Source: Gari tellinella
Lineage: Eukaryota; Mollusca; Bivalvia; Cardiida; Psammobiidae
Direction of reading: 5' to 3'
DNA length: 64,000 bases
Assembly (NCBI GenBank): GCA_922989275.2
Contig: OV277864.1
Span: 74,714,158-74,778,157 of the forward strand
Shown: one piece after another, positions 24,550 through 34,193 of the stretch
Layout: each line of letters begins with the position of its first letter
Position numbering within the stretch: position 1 is the first letter of the stretch
Translations under genes and position numbers: made by a program
The notes under the pieces: model-generated
What the model saw: only the letters and a program-made list of their open reading frames with translations
What the model was told of the DNA's origin: nothing
The model's database searches: none

Positions 24550-24850
24550 CAGTACTGAATCTTATTAAATTAACATTTTTTGCGATTCGCTTGCAATTCG
24601 ATGGCAATTCGCTTGCGATTCAAAGTACTAACTTTACCCTCGGGTAAGTTTTCTTGAATGGTGTATCTCACAAACGTTCGCATATATGCCTTCGTTATTT
24701 TTTTCGATTCCATTTTTGTCACAACCGCTTCGGAAAATTCTCGTAAAAATATTCAAACCTAGGATTTGTTTTTTGAAGCGCGCGATTCGATGGCAATTCG
24801 ATGGCAATTCGCTTGCGATTATCAATTTAATTTAATAAGGTTCAGTACTG
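24550..24850. mobile_element. 301-bp element with 24-bp terminal inverted repeats
   Basis: Ends cagtactgaatcttattaaa and tttaataaggttcagtactg are inverted complements. Next to each end lie several direct copies of gcgattcg and ggcaattcg, so the arms are themselves short repeats. Flanking gcaaacag on both sides suggests insertion into a hairpin arm of an A-type MITE. Confidence 0.65.
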
Positions 24851-24898
24851 GCAAACAGTAAGATAGGTCTTCAGTTATTTAGCCTTAACTCATTCACC

Positions 24899-25118
24899 CC
24901 TGAAACTTTAAATGGATGATTCTAGTTTCCAAAAACGTCTGGTCCATTTTGAAAATTTATGGTTGAATGGTCAAAATGACAAACAGTGTAGACCCTGATC
25001 AGAGGGCTCCTTACGGAGCCCTCTGATCAGAGTCCACACTGTTTGTATATGACAAGTGTCTCCTCACAGGTACACTGTTCGTAACTGACGAATATACTCG
25101 TCGCTAGGACTGAATGTG
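24899..25118. mobile_element. MITE family C, TTAA-flanked
   Basis: TTAA at 24895-24898 and 25119-25122. Near-perfect central hairpin at 24980-25045, arms caaacagtgtagaccctgat. Related copy at 30482-30723. Confidence 0.75.
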
Positions 25119-25176
25119 TTAAATCTTGTTTTACAACAATTGTAAAGATAGCAGTAATAAATCAGGCTACATTGTG

Positions 25177-25322
25177 GCAATGTAATAATTACAACAGACG
25201 GTAAAAATGTAATAATTACAAGCAGACGGTAAAAATGTAATAATTACAACAGGCGGTAAAAATGTAATTATTACAACAGACAGTTAAAATGTAATAATAA
25301 CAACAGACGGTAAAAATGTAAA
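25177..25322. repeat. 27-bp tandem repeat, about five units
   Basis: Units gtaataattacaacagacgg followed by taaaaat, repeated with small changes. Confidence 0.85.
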
Positions 25323-25465
25323 ATGAATTGGTAAGGTATAGCTACATGTAATATATTAAAGACAAAAGCCATATCATTACGTGTACGACAATAAAAAGAA
25401 GATATAATGTTAATGGTGGGTGGCTGCTTATAGCGGTTGAAAGGCAAAGCACAGAGTTTCACATA

Positions 25466-25744
25466 TTGAGAAGACATTATTCTTTCCCAGTAAACGGGGT
25501 TGTACTAAAACAATTATTTCCATTGCAAACATATTGAAGCCAGATCAGACGCCGGATAATCCGGAAATTTTTAAAACATAGTTAACGAATAATTTCAAAC
25601 TGAGTGGCAAACAGTTTTTAGCCTGATTACTGATTAGACACCATATTTTCAGGCGTCTGATCTGGTTCTTAAGTGTTACAATGAGCATTGGGTGTTTTCC
25701 AGCATAAACGCGTTAAATGGGAAAGAATAACGTCTTCTCCACTG
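25466..25744. mobile_element. MITE family A1, apparent recombinant of two copies
   Basis: The left part (attgagaagacattattctt to a half hairpin ending acgccggataatccgg at about 25563) is joined to the right half of another copy (gagtggcaaacagtttttag to ataacgtcttctccactg). Confidence 0.6.
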
Positions 25745-26049
25745 AACGCATAATCAAATATATTGATTAAAAATCCGAATTTAGCCATTGTTGAGACTGC
25801 TTAATTTATAATTATTATTAGCATCTATCTTAATTAGCAAACTACATTATTGAATTGTTCTTATCTAATATTTCGACGTCTATAGGCTTTTATCAAAGAT
25901 ACGCATGTCCAAATACACTTCACAGTTTTGTTTCTTGCATTTAGACATACAATCAAAGATAATAATAATTATAATTTTATACTATCTAAGTTCACATTTT
26001 GGAAGACAGTTAAACCTCTCTATTAAGACCACACAATTGTGTTACTTAC

Positions 26050-26150
26050 TATGTGTTTACACCAGGTGACCGCTTAAAGCAATGTGACAGTAAACAGAAA
26101 TGAGCTTTCTGTTTTAGTGTCACTTTGCTTTAGGCTATCATCTGTACTTT
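26050..26150. repeat. B-variant hairpin
   Basis: Palindrome gcttaaagcaatgtgacagt with partner agtgtcactttgctttaggc; the same variant with a longer perfect stem is at 58430-58510. Confidence 0.5.
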
Positions 26151-26226
26151 ATGCAATCAATTGGTCTGTTTTTAGAGTTGGTAATAGAAAGGTTTCACTG
26201 TACGTTTATCTTAATTGTGGACTCCT

Positions 26227-26466
26227 GGTGCCCGTTTTACTTAACTACTTACGCAAAATTTTTGCGTACATGTAAGTCAAAATCGTTTAACTCTTATTTT
26301 TCGATCATAAACGTTTGCAAACAGCAAATATCCAGATCAGAGGACGCGCTAAAAGCGCGTCCTCTGATCTGGCTATTTGCTGTTTGTAGCAAGTGATAAT
26401 AAAATATAAATTAATATTTTGACTTACGCAAAATTTTTGCGTAAGTAGTTTAGTAAAACGGGCCCC
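26227..26466. mobile_element. MITE family F
   Basis: Inverted ends gtgcccgttttacttaacta and tagtttagtaaaacgggccc. Hairpin at about 26318-26388 (gcaaacagcaaatatccaga with partner). Inner repeats cttacgcaaaatttttgcgt on both sides. Second copy at 28822-29047. Confidence 0.75.
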
Positions 26467-26788
26467 TGCTCTTTGAAGTTATAAAATAGAGAAAATTTGC
26501 ATTGAACGGTGTCTCAGTTTTCTCCTCTTCTCAATTTGAAATTAACAATATACCGTAACAATCCTACGAATTGAGACACCCTGCATAAATGCTGCAATTA
26601 TCTCATATATGAACTTCATGCTTTTGTCATACAGTGATGTGTCCAAAAGGTATACAATGAATGACAAAGATTGTAGACCATGGTCAGACTGCTCTTTTAG
26701 GGTCTGTTCAAACAGGGTCTAAACTATTTGCCCAGACCTGTCCGTCCCAAAACTTAGGATCATTACGGTAAATTGGAACACCCCCGTC

Positions 26789-26839
26789 TTACAGCTTGAC
26801 ATCCGTGATGGGGTAGCTGTACTTGTTGTACTTGACCTC
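26789..26839 (-). CDS. SLC6 gene 2, alternative terminal exon, short tail
   Basis: This 51-bp phase-0 exon encodes EVKYNKYSYPITDVKL and a stop, read after the acceptor tttcag at 26840-26845. It matches the short-tail exon of the paralog (19017-19067) in length, phase, the YNK motif and the V-K-hydrophobic end. It is joined to the common tail exon 32516-32674, skipping the long-tail exon at 31029-31250. The peptide ends D-V-K-L, which could bind a class II PDZ domain; that is inference. Confidence 0.8.
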   Translation of the reverse strand, partial: EVKYNKYSYPITDVKL

Positions 26840-27109
26840 CTGAAATGAACAAAGTATAATGTTAACGTTTGATTCAACATTAGAAAGCTGTATAGTCTAT
26901 TGGCATAAAGTTATACCAAACTACTAAAGCTTGAAACACTCTTAGTACAAAATAGAGGCATGTCTTCATATCTTTCATGTTATTTTCAGCAGACTATTTT
27001 GTTTCCCTATTTTTCTACTTCTTTTATCTATACATATACACAAAAATAATGTTCAATATACTTGTAGATTTATATGTTTACTATGTATTCTAACACGACT
27101 CAAAACCTA

Positions 27110-27445
27110 CGGCATATAGACAAAGAATACTGAGAAACGTATATTACGTCGCGATAATGAACTGCACGCGCGGCGTTTCCATCCGCTGTTCCGTTTGCCC
27201 CATACGCGTAATATGTATAAAGTAATTTTACAATTAAAGTCGCGTTAGAATAAAAATTTGTTAAGACTTAGTCTTAAGTGTCTTAAGACACGTCTCGACA
27301 CCTATGTAATAGAGACAAAGAATAGCGAGAAACATATATAACGCCGCGATTATGAAATACACGCGCAGCGTTTCCATCCGCTGTTCCATTTGACCCATAC
27401 GCGTAATACATAAAAAGAATTTTTATAATAAAAGTCACGTTAGAA
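27110..27445. repeat. Direct duplication of a ~140-bp segment
   Basis: 27112-27255 and 27303-27444 are diverged direct copies, sharing tagacaaagaata, gcgtttccatccgctgttcc and catacgcgtaata. The CG-rich words acgcgcg/cggcgtttcc stand out against the AT-rich surroundings. Confidence 0.65.
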
Positions 27446-27450
27446 TTAAA

Positions 27451-27615
27451 ATAACAAATTCGTAGGTGATCATTACCGTGCATTAGATCACAGTTAGTCG
27501 TTAAGATGTGGGTAATTAGATCACTCGGCCTAAAGGCCTCGTGATATAATGACTCCACATCTCAACTCCTAACTGTGATCTAATGCACGGTAATGAACAC
27601 CTACGAATTTGTTAT
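27451..27615. mobile_element. 165-bp MITE with long terminal inverted repeats
   Basis: Ends ataacaaattcgtaggtgat and cacctacgaatttgttat extend inward through attaccgtgcattagatcac, giving inverted repeats of about 45 bp. The inner part also pairs (cacatctcaactc against gttaagatgtggg). It directly abuts the duplication at 27110-27445. Confidence 0.75.
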
Positions 27616-27744
27616 TTCTTAATTGTAAAGTGTAGAGTGGGATGTATCTCCGACCCACATACACGTATTCACGGAGGTAATAAAATATTGAACTAAACAA
27701 AACAAAACAAATAATATAAAAAACAACATTTGATTAAATATTGG

Positions 27745-27945
27745 GTGTCCGGATAGCGCAGTGGTAAGCGCATCCGCTTCTCACCAACGCGGTCCCGAGT
27801 ATATTGGGAATATTAGTTGTACGTTCGGACATGTGGTGTTTAATTGGAAAGGCCAGTTTCCTCCCAGAGAAATGAGAACATTTGAGCAATCGAAAATGAC
27901 CTGTATGGCAGATGCTATGAGCCAAGACCATTGCTGTAGATAATT
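27745..27945 (+). repeat. tRNA-derived SINE remnant
   Basis: The start, gtccggatagcgcagtggta/agcgc, matches a tRNA-like A box (TRGCNNAGTGG). A degraded B box region, gcggtcccgagtatatt, follows about 30 bp later. The downstream phrase ccagtttcctcccagaga is typical of conserved SINE bodies. It is not a functional tRNA: the acceptor stem and B box are not intact. Confidence 0.6.
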
Positions 27946-28214
27946 TTAAGTCATAAGTCAAAGTATGCCTCAAGAAAGGGTAAATGTTTGCTAAGTTCTA
28001 AAACTGAGCTCTTTAAAATCACATTATAAATTTCCTTTTCATGGATGTTAATAACGTAAAGGCTTTTATATTCATGAAATGTAATCATATTTGAATTATT
28101 ACATGAAAAACATAACAATGTTTGTAAGACAATGACGCTGTAATACTTTTAAGAGCAATGCATAGTGCTAATCAAAAAGTCATATGTTTTAGCATACTAG
28201 TATGTCATTAACGT

Positions 28215-28545
28215 GTATGGGCACCGATAGCTCTCACTACAGCCATACACCAAGCACTAATTCCTGGTGAGTGCCACAGAGATATTGTTCCATTCCTCTC
28301 GGATCCTTTCCTGCAACTCTGCGACATTACGTTTCCTGCAGCTCTGCGACATTACGTGGCAAATTATCTCTCGTGTGTGTGCGTAGCCCGAGCTCATTCC
28401 AAACGTGCTCTATTGTGTTAAGGTCGGGTGACTTTGACGGCCATGGTAATACATTATTCCTGTTGGCATGAAGAATGTACATGTATTTTGTGTTCCTGGC
28501 TGTGTGACATGTTGCACTGTCATGCATCATAGTCATCCACCTATT
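28215..28545 (-). pseudogene. Tc1/mariner-type transposase, 3' fragment, broken
   Basis: Read on the - strand, the fragment encodes HDSATCHTAR, the segment around the second catalytic Asp of DDE transposases of the Tc1 group. About 30 residues later comes SPDLNTIEHVWNELG, the segment around the third acidic residue. A 25-bp tandem duplication (unit starting gcgacattacg at 28321 and 28346) shifts the frame and creates a stop after NVAELQET. The second copy continues as NVAELQERIREEWNNIS in the next frame. The N-terminal half, including the DNA-binding domains, is absent. It lies in the last intron of SLC6 gene 2, same strand, and cannot be active. Confidence 0.8.
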
Positions 28546-28821
28546 ATACTGTATTATTCATTAGGAATCGCATCATGTCCACGAGGGCTCGGTGCATGGC
28601 TGTGGTGAGCGCTTACAGTAGCTTAACACGTTATTGACATATGAACACAAATGTTACTTTTTTATTTGCACTATGCCTTGTTCGTATGTATTGCAACATC
28701 GTTTTCTCACAAACACTGTTACGTTTTCCATGAAATAATTAAAATATGTCTATATTTCATAAATTAGAAAAACCCTTTACGTTATCACCATCCATGAAAC
28801 AGAAAACTCCAAAATAGTCCT

Positions 28822-29047
28822 GGGGCCCGTTTTACTAAACTACTTACGCAAAATATTTGCGTACGTCAAAAATTAAAATTTTAATTTATATGTTTTATTA
28901 TCACTTGCTATAAACAGCAAATAGCCAGATCAGAGGACGCGCTTTTAGCGCGTCCTCTGATCTGGCTGTTTGCTGTTTGCAAACGTTTATGATCGAAAAA
29001 TAAGAGTTAAACGATTTTTGCGTAAGTTGTTTAGTAAAACAGGCCCC
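28822..29047. mobile_element. MITE family F
   Basis: Ends ggggcccgttttactaaact and agtttagtaaaacaggcccc-type partner. Near-perfect hairpin 28911-28979 (aaacagcaaatagccagatc and partner). Confidence 0.8.
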
Positions 29048-29049
29048 TG

Positions 29050-30475
29050 AGGTATACTTAGCAGTTTTGCTAAGTATATATACAATAAATGTGTTAAAAT
29101 ACCATGAGGTTTAATGATACACAATACTTTAAAACAATCATGATAAATGTTATGTATAACATAACACATACATTTTTGCTCTCTTATATTTAACTTTAAA
29201 ATATAAATATTTCTTTTTAAATGAAATACATTAAAAATGACTCAAATTTTCCAATAAAAAGGATACTATTTACAAATGTAGAAAATGATATTTTTTTCTT
29301 GAAATAAGGAGTTATATTTATCTAAATTTCAAATTAACGCGCTCTTCCCACTGAGCCTATGAGAAATGTCTCCGTGATGTTAAACTACTCTTATACATGT
29401 GTCTATTTGAATTGAAAATCTATTTGAAAAACGTGATGTTAAACTTCTCTTACATGTGTGTCTATTTTAATTGACTATATATAGAAAAAAATAACGTGAT
29501 GTTAAACTACTCTAATACATGTGTCTATTTGAATTGATATCTATTGAACAATTAAAAAACAGAAACGTGCAAAACAGAAAGAAAATTAACGCAATCACCC
29601 CTGTAAGTTCAAAAAATCCAGTTTCAAATAATCAGCGTTGGTTTGGTACAATATACAGTGAACAGTGAATACACTGATCAGAGCTTCTGTAGGTTCTCTT
29701 CAGATCACGGTCTACAACGTTTGCATATGACCAGAGTACTAGTTTGTAAATGGCATATACATGTATATGCATCACTAAAGGGTGTAAATTGGTCATCCCT
29801 TTCCTCAATAGAAGCGCATTTTAGGGCCTTCAATTCATTTCTCCACTTAGGAAAACAGTCCCAATTTTTACAGTCATGAACTTGCATCAAATATATATTT
29901 AATACGCACTAGCTTTAAGCAAGGCGACGGTAAAACAATACATTCTGCTTTACTTCAAACCTGCTTCAAGTGGGCATCTGTCTTCAAGACTAGAAACAAG
30001 TTATGTGGTAATGGTTTAAAATAAAAGCAACTATGCCTGATGGTAATCTCTACTATGCAATAAAGTTTAGTTTAAGCATTGCTGTCAGATGGCTGATTTT
30101 AGCAAGTACAGCTTGAGGTTCTTGCATGAACTTTCTGCTTTAGTTTCATCTGCTTATTACACTATCGATGAACTGTGGATTGTCGTTACATCGGCTTTTA
30201 CTTTGGCAAATGAAACATTGCGGAAGAGTGATCCTCCATAGTCCGATAAACGCGTTTATGCTAAAATTCTTATGATCATTGTAAACAGTTTAGAGCCAAA
30301 TCATACGCTGGACAACATTGTGTCTGATCAGCCTCCAAACTGTTTGCCACTATATTTTAAGAGGTTGTCATTTTTCATTATATTGAATTCTGTGTTGCAG
30401 TTCGTTTCGCGGAAACTGAAAGAATAACATCTCCACTGCACAACCCCTTGTTTTGAAATCATAGTGTTCTGTCTC
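29050..30475. other. Intron stretch with decayed repeats
   Basis: No exon is seen. It contains a three-unit tandem repeat (29374-29540), a degenerate family B hairpin near 29905-29970 (cttaaagcaaggcgacg), a B-variant fragment near 30060-30160 and a degenerate A1 element at about 30215-30440 with hairpin gtaaacagtttagagccaaa and end aataacatctccactg. Confidence 0.55.
29374..29540. repeat. ~65-bp tandem repeat, three units
   Basis: Units start cgtgatgttaaactactctt and contain acatgtgtctatttgaattg. Confidence 0.8.
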
Positions 30476-30481
30476 TATTAA

Positions 30482-30723
30482 CCCTTTGAACCCTAGTCCC
30501 GCCTATAGGCGTCATTTCAAACAGTGTACATGTGAATAATACACTTGTCCTGTGCAAACAGTGAAGGCCCAGATCAGAGGACTCCGAAAGGGGCCCTCTG
30601 ATCAGGGTCTTCACTGTTTGTCAGTAATGCCAAAATTGACAAAAACAACTCTTAAAAGCCAGAGATGGACTAGACAAAAATCGAAACTGGAATTGTCCAT
30701 TTAAAGTTTCAGGGAGGAAAGAG
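30482..30723. mobile_element. MITE family C, TTAA-flanked
   Basis: TTAA at 30478-30481 and 30724-30727. Central hairpin gcaaacagtgaaggcccaga with partner tcagggtcttcactgtttg. Confidence 0.75.
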
Positions 30724-30738
30724 TTAAACAAAAAAACT

Positions 30739-30949
30739 CAGGGCTACCATTTCTCCAGATTTTTCCGGAATCTTCGGATCTTTATCCTAGCAGATGGTAG
30801 CTTAAAGCAGGCTGAAAGTAAAACAGAATGCGCCTACATGTACATGCGCATTCTGCTTTCTATCAACCTGCTTTAAGTAATCGCACTTGAAAAATATAAA
30901 TTTTTCAATCTGAGGATTTTTCAACATCATAATTATTATGGCAGCCCTG
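30739..30949. mobile_element. MITE family L containing a B-type hairpin
   Basis: Outer ends cagggctaccatttctccag and tattatggcagccctg. The inside carries the family B hairpin cttaaagcaggctgaaagta with partner. Other copies are at 32841-33095 and 56409-56635. Confidence 0.7.
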
Positions 30950-31028
30950 AAACTACAGTGAAACTAATGCTCTGCTACGACGCAACTAGAAATGGTGTAG
31001 GTAAATGTCTTGCACGAACTTCTCCTGT

Positions 31029-31250
31029 TTAGCCCAAGAACTCCACGTGGTACGTGTAACTGCCTTCCGGTTGGTCGTCATTGTTACCGTTCACAGCTAC
31101 GCCTCCTAAATCCCGGACTGCAGGCTCCCGGTGGCCACCGTCGTCAGGGAAAGGTAGACCGGAAGTTCTTTCAGATGGCGGCGCATTGGAGTGTTTTTCG
31201 GATGGAATATATACGCACGGATCAGATTGTGGGCTATATATAGACGTTAC
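31029..31250 (-). CDS. SLC6 gene 2, alternative terminal exon, long tail
   Basis: This phase-0 terminal exon encodes 73 residues and a stop. It starts VTSIYSPQSDP after the acceptor ccaatcag and ends YTYHVEFLG. It is markedly more GC-rich than the flanking intron. The peptide is rich in Pro, Ser, Gly and Asp with no membrane segment or known domain. It corresponds to the 108-residue long-tail exon of the paralog (11624-11950), sharing the Y-x-PQSD stretch and a PPSE/PPSG motif. As there, the exon starts with donor-like bases (cag/GTAACG). The annotation rests on phase, acceptor, open frame and paralogy; expression is unproven. Confidence 0.72.
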   Translation of the reverse strand, partial: VTSIYSPQSDPCVYIPSEKHSNAPPSERTSGLPFPDDGGHREPAVRDLGGVAVNGNNDDQPEGSYTYHVEFLG

Positions 31251-31601
31251 CTGATTGGTGTGATCTAGCGCTGTTTTAGGACCATTTACCTGTAAGTGTT
31301 ACCAATTTCCAAAACACGGTTAACTTTTTCCTTGCCAAATTGTTGACATCTTTTTAACCCGGTTTTCACTGATCTGGTACCGTCTGTTTTAATACAGAGG
31401 TCTACACTATAGTTTCAAAGTAATATGTATTGCAACACGCCAGAGAACGTATCGGGTTTCTAAAAGACTGTCAAAAAAGTGTTTATGCTGATCAGATGCC
31501 GCGTCAGGCAGCGTTTGATCAATATCTTAATTATTACAAAGACGGCTATAATCACAATATAACAGGGAAAGAGTGAATTATGATTAACAATTTACCACAT
31601 A

Positions 31602-31849
31602 CAGTGGAGAAAACGTTATTCTTTCTCGATAAACGCGTTCACGCTAAAACTACAATTTCCAGTACAAACAGTTTGGAGCCAGATCAGACGCCGGGTAACC
31701 CGGCGTCTGATCAGGCTCATAACTGTTTGTCACTGAGCTTAATAAAAAAATTAGAATTGTCTAAAAGTTGTCATATTCTACATTTTATTGCATAGCGTTT
31801 GTGTTTCGTTTGCGTTTTAAAACGGTAAAGAATAACGTTTTCTCCACTG
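31602..31849. mobile_element. MITE family A1, nearly intact
   Basis: Starts cagtggagaaaacgttattc, ends aagaataacgttttctccac/tg, TA on both sides. Near-perfect hairpin at about 31664-31729. Confidence 0.85.
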
Positions 31850-32515
31850 TAGGTGAATAACGTCGACTTTGCAAACCGTTTAGATCTTGACCAGGCGACG
31901 AGTATCAAGGCATGGGGCCAGAATCCTAAGTGCTTGGCACTCTTACAATATTTCTTCAGCCAAAATCTTCAACAAATCAAATTTGACAAAAACAATTATT
32001 GCAGACGACAAATGTTCAGCAGACGATATTTTGTTTGAGAAAGGGTTCAATCAAACTGTTAGATTTGACGTTAATGCAGTTGGCAGCTTCAAGTAAGATT
32101 TATGTCAAACAGAAAGCATCTTTAGGAATACATGTATTTCCAAAAGATAAAGTATACATGTGAGGAGTATACATTTCCTATGCAAACAGTGAAGACCTAG
32201 ATTAGAGGATTAACCAGGGTCTTTACTGTCTGTCATATTGAATTAAATTGCCAAATACAAACCTGAAGGATCAAAATGGACTAGACGAATTTGAAATTTT
32301 GAATTGACCATTTCAGGGACGAAAAAGTTAATCAGATGCTCAATCCTACAACACTGAAAAGATGGTGCATTAAAGGCATTAGGGCACATTCTGCTTTACT
32401 TTCAGCATGCTTCTGTCTTCAATACTGAAAACAACCAATGAGGGAAAGGGCAAAAAATGTACAATAACTTCTTTTCCACTGTAACACAGGATTTGACTCA
32501 ATAAAGTAAGTTTAC

Positions 32516-32674
32516 CTGAAGACTGATATCGTTAGGGGATACAGCCACTGCTCCTTTCTGCCCTTTTCCCCAGGGGTCGACGTTGAAATTGGGTACGTAT
32601 GCAGCAACAAGTTCCCGGTGCTTGACAAGACTGGGGCCCCATTTGGCAGTCGGTGTGGTTGCAGTACGTAGTCG
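32516..32674 (-). CDS. SLC6 gene 2, common tail exon after TM12
   Basis: A 159-bp phase-0 exon encoding RLRTATTPTAKWGPSLVKHR and continuing to SPNDISLQ at a donor (cag/gtaaac). It carries the RL-x-AT and WGPxL-x-HR motifs seen after TM12 in glycine-type SLC6 carriers. It pairs with gene 1 exon 128-289 (162 bp), including the DPWG and SPNDI-x-LQ segments. The donor can join either tail exon (31250 or 26839). A remnant of a family A1 end (acttcttttccactg) lies 33 bp past the donor. Confidence 0.92.
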
Positions 32675-32755
32675 CTGAAATGTTTATCCGTACTATGATG
32701 TCAAAAGTAGAAATTGAAATAATGCATGTTTACATGTAACATATTGACCGTTTAA

Positions 32756-33235
32756 CCCATTACCCCATATATATATTTACGCCTTCTATTGATTCATTCA
32801 CTGAAAAAAATAATTTGATTTTATTCAGTCATGAACATGCCAGGGCTGCCATTTCTCAGGATTTTTCCTAAATCTTCGGATTTTTTTCTAGAACATGGTA
32901 GCTTAAAGCAGACTGAAAGTAAAGCAGAATGCGCCATAAGGCGAATTCTGCTTTACTTCCAGCCTGCTTTAAGTAGTCACGTGTCAACAAAACTAGAAAC
33001 AGGCTATGGGGTAAAGGTACGATTCGTAAATTCGCAATTGAAAAATGCAAATTTCGAAATCTTAGGATGTTTCATGTCAACTTATGGCAGCCCTGACATG
33101 CACAAAAAGAATAGTTTCTATATCCTTACAGGTGGAAGCTTAACTCAAGCTGAATGTAAAGCAGAATGCTCGTATCATGCTTTAATTGACACCTGTTAAA
33201 AAGTGGTCACCTGTCTTCAAACTAGATACAGGGTA
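32756..33235. mobile_element. MITE family B split by nested family L
   Basis: TTAA then cccattaccccatatata begin the B element. It breaks at 32840 and resumes at 33096 with acatgcacaaaaagaatagt and a decayed right hairpin (cttaactcaagctgaatg), ending near agatacagggtaa. Confidence 0.65.
32841..33095. mobile_element. MITE family L inserted in B
   Basis: Ends cagggctgccatttctcagg and cttatggcagccctg. Flanking acatgc on both sides (32835-32840, 33096-33101) is a likely target duplication. The centre holds a B-type hairpin at about 32900-32975. Confidence 0.75.
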
Positions 33236-33298
33236 ATTAGTGAAATCGCGACCAACAGACAAAGGGCTCATACATGTTATAACTGATGGAACACTCAC

Positions 33299-33460
33299 CT
33301 CTGTAAAACTTCCATTTGCTTTCAATAGAGCATAGACGGCGCCACCAATTATACACACAATCACGGTCAAGGTCATCAGCCAGCCAATGGCATCAGACCA
33401 TTCTGGAAACTTCTCACCCTCCATGTCTGTATATTTCACCCAGGAAAACACCATGATGAA
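33299..33460 (-). CDS. SLC6 gene 2, TM11-TM12 exon
   Basis: A 162-bp phase-0 exon encoding FIMVFSWVKYTDMEGEKFPE, then WSDAIGWLMTLTVIVCIIGG, ending KANGSFTE at a donor (gag/gtgagt). Acceptor: tatatag. It completes TM11, forms the short loop (FPEWSDAIGW fits the conserved YP-x-W-x-x-x-x-GW motif of the family) and encodes TM12. The previous exon ends in phase 0 at TPIGVA, giving a continuous membrane segment across the join. Confidence 0.92.
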
Positions 33461-33625
33461 CTATATATAGAATTAAATGTATTAGTTACTTCATCGGAAA
33501 ATCAAACATTCAGACATCGAAAACAGTGTAGACTAATTGAGAGATTTAAGATAGGTGTTCACTGTGTATCATGCCTTATAAGAAACAAAGATATTAACGC
33601 ATATTTTTATTACGTTATTATTTTA

Positions 33626-33869
33626 CCCATTACCTCATAGCCTATTTCGAGATTTAAAGAAAAATGACCCCTTAAAGCAGATTGAAAGTAAAGCAGAATG
33701 GGCCTGAAGGCGCATTCTGCTTTATTTTCAGCCTGCGTTAAGCTACCATCTGCTAGGATATAAGAAATATTTATACGTTGCACATTTATTACAGTATAAA
33801 ACGGAAATAATTTTCTTCAATGATTGAATAAAATAAAGGCGTAAAAAGGCGTATTTATGGGGTAATGGG
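33626..33869. mobile_element. MITE family B
   Basis: Ends cccattacctcatagcctat and ggggtaatggg, with hairpin cttaaagcagattgaaagta and partner at about 33672-33745. Confidence 0.75.
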
Positions 33870-33896
33870 TAAAACATTCAGGTGATTTTATGTTTA

Positions 33897-34044
33897 AGTG
33901 GAGAAGACGTTTCCAGGCGTATGGCAAGACGATAAAGTGTTGGCCACTCAGATAAAACAAATATCAAACAAATTTCGAATAAAATGTAGTTCTATTGAAT
34001 TAAGTTTTGCGTTTAAACGGGAAAAGAAAACGTCTACTCCATTG
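33897..34044. mobile_element. MITE family A1, internal deletion, abutting a splice donor
   Basis: Left end agtggagaagacg and right end ggaaaagaaaacgtctactc/cattg; the central hairpin is missing. Its right end is 21 bp from the donor-side edge of the TM10 exon (34066). Confidence 0.7.
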
Positions 34045-34065
34045 TACGAGCGAAGGTGTACTTAC

Positions 34066-34193
34066 GGCGACGCCAATTGGTGTTAGGAGGCACCAGTTCA
34101 GAGCCCACCAGTACTTGCACAGAAAGAATGGCATGAACCCACACGCTTTATACCCAATCATCGTCTCGATATCAACCAAGAAGCGCCTGATGC
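34066..34193 (-). CDS. SLC6 gene 2, TM9-TM10 exon
   Basis: A 128-bp exon. With the G from the upstream exon it reads GIRRFLVDIETMIGYKACGF, then a hydrophobic segment ending WCLLTPIGVA before a donor (gcc/gtaagt). R-F-x-x-DI-x-x-MIG is the intracellular loop motif between TM8 and TM9/10 of SLC6 carriers. The phase-1 to phase-1 join with 45665 yields YGGIRRF, matching the family pattern. On its acceptor side lie three decayed partial copies of its first ~50 bp (34194-34470). Confidence 0.9.

Larger units (their letters stand above)
19068..26788. other. Intergenic region between the two convergent SLC6 genes
   Basis: The 7.7 kb between the short-tail stops of gene 1 (+) and gene 2 (-) are largely covered by the MITEs and tandem repeats listed. 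In 20860-21430, 21680-22340, 22610-23080 and 25750-26050 I see only decayed hairpin fragments and AT-rich sequence, with no convincing exon. Confidence 0.65.

Noticed and set aside
27745..27820. A functional tRNA gene
   Set aside because: Only the A box is good. The B box and stems do not form a cloverleaf, so a SINE remnant is more likely.
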